Source: Oscillospiraceae bacterium (GTDB lineage Bacteria; Bacillota; Clostridia; Oscillospirales; Ruminococcaceae). Taken from it: 64,000 nucleotides of DNA. The stretch spans positions 1 to 64,000 of the forward strand of contig JAFTVU010000003.1 in NCBI GenBank assembly GCA_017465665.1. The letters are read 5' to 3'. The notes under the pieces were generated by a model. It was not told the DNA's origin and did not search any database. It was given only the letters and a program-made list of their open reading frames with translations. A program made the translations under genes and the position numbers. Position 1 is the stretch's first letter. Every line of letters begins with the position of its first letter. Shown here piece after piece: positions 59,041 through 64,000 of the stretch.

Positions 59041-62000
59041 AAAAGACGATAAACAACGCACTGAATGAAATAAGCGACAAGTACATCGAAGAAGCATACA
59101 ATGCAACAGGTCTTCAGCACTCAACTGCAAGGACTATACGCAACATAGCAATTCCTGTTGCCTCTGCCGCTGCAATAGCAGGTCTGTGCTTGGGCATGAA
59201 CAAGCTGGGCGTATTCAAAAGCGGCGGCGTTGACCTTCTCCCTGCCGAATCCACAGGCGGCGCAGGCGACACCTCGTCCATTACAGTAAATGATCCGCAG
59301 TATGAGTATATCGGATATACACCCAGCCTGCCCGATAATATCCCGCTTGTACTTCAGACCACAGACCACATAGAGAGCATAGTATTCGGCTCGCAGTATC
59401 CCGAAATGATTTATGCAGACGAAAATTCCGCCATGTTCACGGATGGCATATCTGGTCTTTATATCTTCGATTTTGATACCGAGGAGATCACCTTTGCCGC
59501 CGATATCTACACCACCTTTGATATGGCGCTTACAGACTACCCCCAGAAGATAGGCACGAACTACGGCGGTGACAGCTGGAACGGGATCGAGCTTTTCGCA
59601 GGAGCAGATGGCACGCCCTACTGCTCGATGGCATATCACAGCGATATCGTACTGACAGGCAGCGGACTGCCAACACAGAGCCAGTGGCAGACAAAATACT
59701 ATGAGATAGACACTGAAGCACTGACTCTCACAGCGCTCCCGTCCGATGATATGACCATACCTCTGTACGAGGGTCTGAAAGAGATCCCTTACAATGAAAA
59801 TGAGAACTATCGCAATATGTCGCTTAACGCGGCGTATATCGGTGATACGGATGAATTCGTCTATGTCAGAAATTGCACGACAGACATCGACCTGCTGCCC
59901 GGATATAACATGGAATACATCGAGCTGCGCCGCTGGACTGCCGAGGAAGTCACAGGCGAGCCTATGGAGGGCGGTCATTATCCGTTCAGTGATAACGTCG
60001 GCAAGGATGTGAAGCTGTACTCCAATTACTATACAGGGGATTCCGTTGTGGGACACGAATGCCACGGAATATACTTTAACGGTGTGAAATTCACACTGGA
60101 TATGCACGCCTCAGGCAGAGTGCCCGAGGGCTATTACACCCTTTACGGTGATATTGTTTGTATGACAGAGGAGACCAACGGCTATCAGTGGCTGTACAGA
60201 ATAGAAGCCGATACCCTGCAGCCGCTTGAAGCGCTCATCAAGCAGCCCGAAAATATCGATCTTGAACAGACCTATCACGGTATGCCTCTCATAAAGCAGA
60301 CCGATACGCTTGCAGATGACGTTCTTCCGCTTCATTACGAATCGCTTATAAAGCAGATAGAAATGATAACTGCGGCTCTCAGCGAAGATCTGAATGATAT
60401 TGAAGCACGCAAAGCTCATCTTGAGGAAAAGTATGCATATATCCAGGAGCAACTCAGCAGCGATAAACTCACGGAAGATGAACGCAATGAATACTACGAA
60501 ATGGAAGCCGAACTGACAATGGAAATCAGCTATCTGGAAGCAGACCACGAGGATCTCAGGGCACTGCTAACGAACTACCAGACAGAGCTTGATGCCATTG
60601 AATCACAGATGCAGAAATCAGGCATTTTCTCATACGAAGTACAGGACTTCCTCTCCACCCTTGACCCGAGAGTTGCTGCTGCAGTAAAGGAATTTATCGA
60701 AATCGAGCCGTCTGCGGAGTTCTGGGGCACAAGCAGCGCCACCATCTCCTACGGTATCGTAACGGCAGAGGCTATCAATATGTTCAACGAACATATCCTC
60801 AGCCTTGACGACAGTGCAGCGGAGATCATCCTCTCCGACGATCAGCTTGTATACTCCATGTGCCTGAACAGCTACTGGCGTGATAACGACACCGCAAACA
60901 CAGAGGATCACAATAAGGAGCTGGAGCAGCTCAACGACCTTATCACAGATCTGATACTTTCACGTGAGCTCAGCAATGCGGGCAGCGCGGATATGGAAAA
61001 TATGCTGTATCCCCTTGACCCGAAGTACAACTACATCACCTCCTATTTCGGCTATGACGCTTTCCGCGGAGGCAACCACTACGGTATCGATATTGCAGAC
61101 AAGGGTATCGGCGGTGCGGATATCTACGCAGTGCAGGATGGTCTTGTTATCGCAGCTAACAACGACGGCGGCTGGAGCAACGGTCTCGGAAACTATGTGG
61201 TGATAGGCCACGGCAACGGCTACTGTACACTGTATGCACACTGCTATGAGGTATATGCAGCTGTAGGCGATACGGTAAAGCGCGGCGATACTATCGCGAC
61301 AGTCGGCACAACAGGCTGGTCCACAGGAAACCACCTGCACTTTGAAATACGCAAGGACGGTGTGGCGATCGATCCGCTGAGCTTCCCCTATGGAGATGTA
61401 GCAGTGGTAAAATATGATGCATTTGAAGCTGCACTGAAATATGCTTTTGAGAATGCAGGCGAGCCTGCCATCCCTGATTTCATTGCACAGCCGATAGATT
61501 GTGAATCCAGCACAGGCGTGTTTGTTTACAGCGATTATTCGGAATACACATCAGATACTCCCAACGCGAATGTTTTCGCCGCTGACTCAGGAGAGATAAT
61601 CTTCGCCAATTATACAGGCGAAGCTGACAAGGTATGTATTGCTATCATGCATGACGGATATGTAACAGTATACCGCGGTCTGAGCAGCTACACATACGAA
61701 GCAGGCGAGCACGTTCAAATGGGCTGGGTCATCGGCAAGGCTGATGACGAGGGTAAAATGCGCTTTGAACTGCGTACTGATGCAGATGTCGTCATGAACA
61801 CAAAGGGATACTGCGAGAAGATCGACCCTGCCATGAACGATTTCCCTCAGACAGGCAATGCCAAAGCGGCTTTCTGCGATGAGATACTTTATTCTAACGA
61901 GCCCTCCGTGCTGTTTGATTCCAAGATCAAAGCCTATGCCGTTAGCATAAACGGCGTTACAACAGTGCTGAAAAACGAAGATGGCTCTGCTGAAAAGTAC

Positions 62001-62738
62001 GGCAATCTTTTCTTCAATGAAAACGAATCGCTGCTGGATGTCGAGTATATCGGCAACGGCTGTCTTGTGACCTCACGCACTGCAAATCTTGCAGATGCCT
62101 CGTATATACGCAAGGAATACTATCTTGACGGATCGTATATAGATACCATCCTGCGATACAGTGTTGCTGCTGACGGAACTGAGGAACTCATAGAAACTAT
62201 CAACGTGGATTATCTCATGACAGACGAGGATATTGCAGCATACGAATACGACCCTGCAACCTGCCGACCTGAACTTGAGCCTGTCAACAACGCAATCACA
62301 CAGGCGTTCGCTGATGCAGGCAAGGCAAATATTCCTGCAAAACTCTATGCTCCCATAGACGACAACTTAGGCTATATAAGCGAATATTTCTATGACGATT
62401 ACAGATACGGCTTCGGCGGATACTATGGTCACAAAGGCGTAGATATCTCTGCCGAGTACGGAACAGACGTAAATTCCGCCGCTGACGGTAAGGTGATTTC
62501 CGCCGCATGGTACGGCGATTACGGCTATTGTGTTATTATAATGCATGACGGTTACGCTACCGTTTACGGACATCTTAGCGATATTTCCGTAAAGGAGGGC
62601 GATACCGTTACCGCAGGACAGCTCATAGCGGCAGTCGGCAGTACAGGCAGAGCGACGGGTAACTATCTCCACTTTGAACTGAGGACAGCTCCTGATGAGT
62701 ATATTAATCCCATCGACTATCTTCCCTATACCGAGTAA
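59037..62738 (+). CDS. Membrane-anchored triple-LytM protein coupled to ECF sigma (module 3)
   Basis: 1233 residues. A cytoplasmic N-terminus of about 35 residues and a transmembrane helix (about 36-55) precede an extracellular beta-rich region to about 430, a long coiled coil (about 432-530) and three M23-like domains. Domain 1 (about 664-786) is intact: His681, Asp685, His735, His766, His768. Domain 2 (about 843-936) has lost the histidines (Arg880; KMR at 907-909). Domain 3 (about 1111-1233) keeps His1132, Asp1136, His1179 and His1212 but has Tyr1210 where the first His of HxH should be. The topology suggests a sigma-controlling sensor that is also a hydrolase or peptidoglycan binder. The cytoplasmic tail carries no classical anti-sigma motif. 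Confidence 0.85.
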   Translation: MKKTINNALNEISDKYIEEAYNATGLQHSTARTIRNIAIPVASAAAIAGLCLGMNKLGVFKSGGVDLLPAESTGGAGDTSSITVNDPQYEYIGYTPSLPDNIPLVLQTTDHIESIVFGSQYPEMIYADENSAMFTDGISGLYIFDFDTEEITFAADIYTTFDMALTDYPQKIGTNYGGDSWNGIELFAGADGTPYCSMAYHSDIVLTGSGLPTQSQWQTKYYEIDTEALTLTALPSDDMTIPLYEGLKEIPYNENENYRNMSLNAAYIGDTDEFVYVRNCTTDIDLLPGYNMEYIELRRWTAEEVTGEPMEGGHYPFSDNVGKDVKLYSNYYTGDSVVGHECHGIYFNGVKFTLDMHASGRVPEGYYTLYGDIVCMTEETNGYQWLYRIEADTLQPLEALIKQPENIDLEQTYHGMPLIKQTDTLADDVLPLHYESLIKQIEMITAALSEDLNDIEARKAHLEEKYAYIQEQLSSDKLTEDERNEYYEMEAELTMEISYLEADHEDLRALLTNYQTELDAIESQMQKSGIFSYEVQDFLSTLDPRVAAAVKEFIEIEPSAEFWGTSSATISYGIVTAEAINMFNEHILSLDDSAAEIILSDDQLVYSMCLNSYWRDNDTANTEDHNKELEQLNDLITDLILSRELSNAGSADMENMLYPLDPKYNYITSYFGYDAFRGGNHYGIDIADKGIGGADIYAVQDGLVIAANNDGGWSNGLGNYVVIGHGNGYCTLYAHCYEVYAAVGDTVKRGDTIATVGTTGWSTGNHLHFEIRKDGVAIDPLSFPYGDVAVVKYDAFEAALKYAFENAGEPAIPDFIAQPIDCESSTGVFVYSDYSEYTSDTPNANVFAADSGEIIFANYTGEADKVCIAIMHDGYVTVYRGLSSYTYEAGEHVQMGWVIGKADDEGKMRFELRTDADVVMNTKGYCEKIDPAMNDFPQTGNAKAAFCDEILYSNEPSVLFDSKIKAYAVSINGVTTVLKNEDGSAEKYGNLFFNENESLLDVEYIGNGCLVTSRTANLADASYIRKEYYLDGSYIDTILRYSVAADGTEELIETINVDYLMTDEDIAAYEYDPATCRPELEPVNNAITQAFADAGKANIPAKLYAPIDDNLGYISEYFYDDYRYGFGGYYGHKGVDISAEYGTDVNSAADGKVISAAWYGDYGYCVIIMHDGYATVYGHLSDISVKEGDTVTAGQLIAAVGSTGRATGNYLHFELRTAPDEYINPIDYLPYTE

Positions 62739-62763
62739 ACCTCCCACCCCTGATATAAACGCA

Positions 62764-62790
62764 GCCCCTCCGATATCTCCTCGGAGGGGC
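62764..62790. terminator. Terminator after the triple-LytM gene
   Basis: A perfect 10-bp stem GCCCCTCCGA (62764-62773) / TCGGAGGGGC (62781-62790), with T-tracts weak on both strands. Confidence 0.75.
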
Positions 62791-62808
62791 ATTGCTCTGC
62801 ACATAATA

Positions 62809-62832
62809 AGACCGCCCATACAAGAGCGGTCT
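62809..62832. terminator. Terminator of the ComFB-like gene
   Basis: AGACCGC (62809-62815) / GCGGTCT (62826-62832), followed on the minus strand by TATTATG and on the plus strand by GCTTTGTTTT. It serves the convergent genes jointly with 62764-62790. Confidence 0.7.
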
Positions 62833-62840
62833 GCTTTGTT

Positions 62841-63101
62841 TTAGTGGGAAGGGCGCTTGGATACCGCATCGATAGCCGCAGCAACTGCAATGTTGATATC
62901 AACGGCATTCTGACGGATAGTTGCATCCAGCTTGGAGAAAAGCTCACCATTGTGGGTGCTTACATATTTTGAAGGGAGCTTATTCAGCGCAATAGCTTTC
63001 ATATCGTCAACGCAGCGCTCGCACTTGCAGCAATCCTCTGCCTCCAGCATAGCCTCGATACGTTCTCCGACGAAGTTTTCCATAACATTTACAATAGCCA
63101 T
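62841..63101 (-). CDS. ComFB-family protein
   Basis: 86 residues. The family pattern is present: VVNVMENFVGERIEAML-like start (here IVNVMENFVGERIEAML), then CCKCERCVDDMKAIALNKLPSKYV. Four cysteines in CCKCERC may bind metal. In Bacillus comFB lies in the competence comF operon with unknown function, while cyanobacterial homologues have been reported to bind cyclic-di-GMP and affect pili and competence. In this window it is a lone gene under its own promoter, but the genome also encodes a type IV pilus, so a link is plausible and unproven. Confidence 0.88.
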   Translation of the reverse strand: MAIVNVMENFVGERIEAMLEAEDCCKCERCVDDMKAIALNKLPSKYVSTHNGELFSKLDATIRQNAVDINIAVAAAIDAVSKRPSH

Positions 63102-63136
63102 AATAGACCTCCCTGTTAATTTTTTAAGTTATTTAT

Positions 63137-63165
63137 ATTTTAAACGAAAACACGGCTTTTGTCAA
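63137..63165 (-). promoter_or_regulatory. Sigma-A promoter of the ComFB-like gene
   Basis: Minus strand -35 TTGACA (63160-63165), 17-base spacer, -10 TAAAAT (63137-63142), about 35 bases before the ATG. Confidence 0.82.
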
Positions 63166-63264
63166 TACTTTACTGAAACACAGTGCGGATTTTTTTCATA
63201 TTCTGCGTATTTTCGCGCAAAAGCGGCAGAAAATAACGCTGAACTCTGAAAAAGGAGATTTTAT

Positions 63265-63717
63265 ATGAATATTTCAAATCAGGAGTACGGCGAGCTTACC
63301 AAAAAACGCTCTCCTAACTCAAAACTGTATAAGACTCTGCCGAAAGCCTTTATCATCGGCGGGATCATCTGTACCCTCGGCGAGGGGCTGCTTAATCTGT
63401 ATACCTATCTCGGTCTGGATGAAACTCAGGCAGGCGCGATAACCTCTATGACCCTTATATTCCTCAGCGCACTGCTGACAGGTCTTGAGCTGTATGACCG
63501 CATAGCCCAGCACGGCGGCGCAGGAACGCTGGTGCCGATAACAGGCTTTGCGAATGCTGTGGTCTCCCCTGCAATAGATTTCAAGAGCGAGGGCTATGTG
63601 CTGGGACTTGGAGCAAAGATGTTCGTGATAGCAGGTCCTGTCATCGTGTACGGACTTACCGCCTCGGTGATATATGGACTGATATATTACATCATCGGTC
63701 TTTTCACAGGAGGTTAA
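63265..63717 (+). CDS. spoVAC: Stage V sporulation protein AC
   Basis: 150 residues with about four membrane helices. KTLPKAFIIGGIICTLGEGL and GAGTLVPITGFANAVVSPAIDFKSEG are SpoVAC signatures. SpoVA proteins form the channel for dipicolinic acid in the spore inner membrane; SpoVAC is the mechanosensitive part. GGAG precedes the ATG. Normally transcribed by sigma-G in the forespore, but I could not identify a convincing sigma-G promoter (a CATATTC element near 63199 is only suggestive). Confidence 0.96.
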   Translation: MNISNQEYGELTKKRSPNSKLYKTLPKAFIIGGIICTLGEGLLNLYTYLGLDETQAGAITSMTLIFLSALLTGLELYDRIAQHGGAGTLVPITGFANAVVSPAIDFKSEGYVLGLGAKMFVIAGPVIVYGLTASVIYGLIYYIIGLFTGG

Positions 63718-63718
63718 A

Positions 63719-64000
63719 ATGGGATATTGCTCAGGAAAAACATTCAGATACGATAAGGCTTCCATCGAGGTGTATGCGGCGGTGGTGGGAAAGATCGAAA
63801 GTGAAGGACCATACGGCAACGAATTTGATGAAGTTATAGACGACAACAAGGGCGGCACAGACACATGGGAGCAGGCAGAGGGTCTGTTCCAGAAGAAAGC
63901 CGTAAAGCATGTGCTGGATAAATCAGGGCTTGCTCCTGAAAACATCGATCTGTTGTTCGCAGGTGACCTGCTCAATCAATGCGTCGGCTCATCCTATGGG
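63719..64000 (+). CDS. spoVAD: Stage V sporulation protein AD (5' part, cut by window edge)
   Basis: The first 94 codons are in the window, open to the edge. MGYCSGKTFRYDKASIEVYA and EQAEGLFQKKAVKHVLDKSG, with NIDLLFAGDLLNQCVGSSYG at the edge, match SpoVAD, a thiolase-fold protein that binds dipicolinic acid. The ATG follows the spoVAC stop by one base, and its GGAGG lies inside the end of spoVAC, so the pair is coupled. spoVAE probably follows outside the window. Confidence 0.95.
   Translation, partial: MGYCSGKTFRYDKASIEVYAAVVGKIESEGPYGNEFDEVIDDNKGGTDTWEQAEGLFQKKAVKHVLDKSGLAPENIDLLFAGDLLNQCVGSSYG

Noticed and set aside
63180..63264. Sigma-G promoter before spoVAC
   Set aside because: A CATATTC element is present, but no good -35 at the right distance was found, so it is not listed as a feature.

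Overview
The window looks like a chromosomal stretch from a motile, spore-forming, low-to-mid GC Clostridia of the Ruminococcus/Oscillospiraceae type. The evidence is spoVAC-spoVAD at the right edge, a Firmicutes-style flgM-flgN-flgK-flgL-yviE-fliW-csrA gene order, strong AGGAGG ribosome binding sites, consensus sigma-A promoters, a Gram-positive type IV pilus locus without an outer-membrane secretin, and a GH130 phosphorylase resembling the mannoside phosphorylases of Ruminococcus. The taxonomic call is inference; no rRNA is present. No tRNA, IS element, prophage or CRISPR array was seen.

Layout. 1-4.4 kb (minus): a cobalamin riboswitch whose gene lies off the left edge, then a PPTase, an Rsm22-type methyltransferase, an SGNH hydrolase, a PflX-like radical SAM protein and an unknown membrane-anchored protein. 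4.4-15.6 kb (minus): an FkbM methyltransferase, an EAL-HDOD regulator and a ten-gene late flagellar operon (flgM to a FliT-like chaperone) driven by a textbook sigma-28 promoter. 15.6-31.1 kb: a complete type IV pilus locus. In transcription order it has pilC, a pilM-pilN fusion, pilO-like, a giant GspK/PilX-like tip protein, two minor pilins, pilB, pilT and three more pilins, with the prepilin peptidase gene on the opposite strand. 31.3-40.1 kb: an ADP-ribosylglycohydrolase, then housekeeping genes (rpsF-ssb-rpsR, dnaE, pfkA, a THF-riboswitch-type leader before a folate transporter, proC). 40.2-46.3 kb: ECF sigma module 1, a NusG-II protein and a class A PBP. 46.3-53.6 kb (minus): a BofC-like protein, a YtrA-type GntR/ABC operon, several small exported proteins and ECF sigma module 2. 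53.7-56.3 kb: GH130 phosphorylase, HPr and a lipoprotein. 56.4-62.7 kb: a LysM-G5-M23 endopeptidase, then ECF sigma module 3 cotranscribed with a membrane protein carrying three LytM-like domains. 62.8-64 kb: ComFB-like protein and the start of the spoVA operon.

How the genes fit together. The left half is a surface-motility island: flagellum and type IV pilus abut, and the sigma-28 promoter of the flagellar operon sits inside the hairpin that ends the pilin genes. EAL-HDOD, CsrA/FliW and ComFB-like proteins suggest a second-messenger or post-transcriptional layer over both machines (inference). The right half is rich in cell-envelope sensing and remodelling: three ECF sigma factors each paired with a membrane protein, a PBP and two M23 proteins. 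The most unusual object is the sigma/triple-LytM operon at 58.4-62.7 kb, where the membrane partner of the sigma factor looks like a peptidoglycan hydrolase array with one intact, one eroded and one single-substitution active site.
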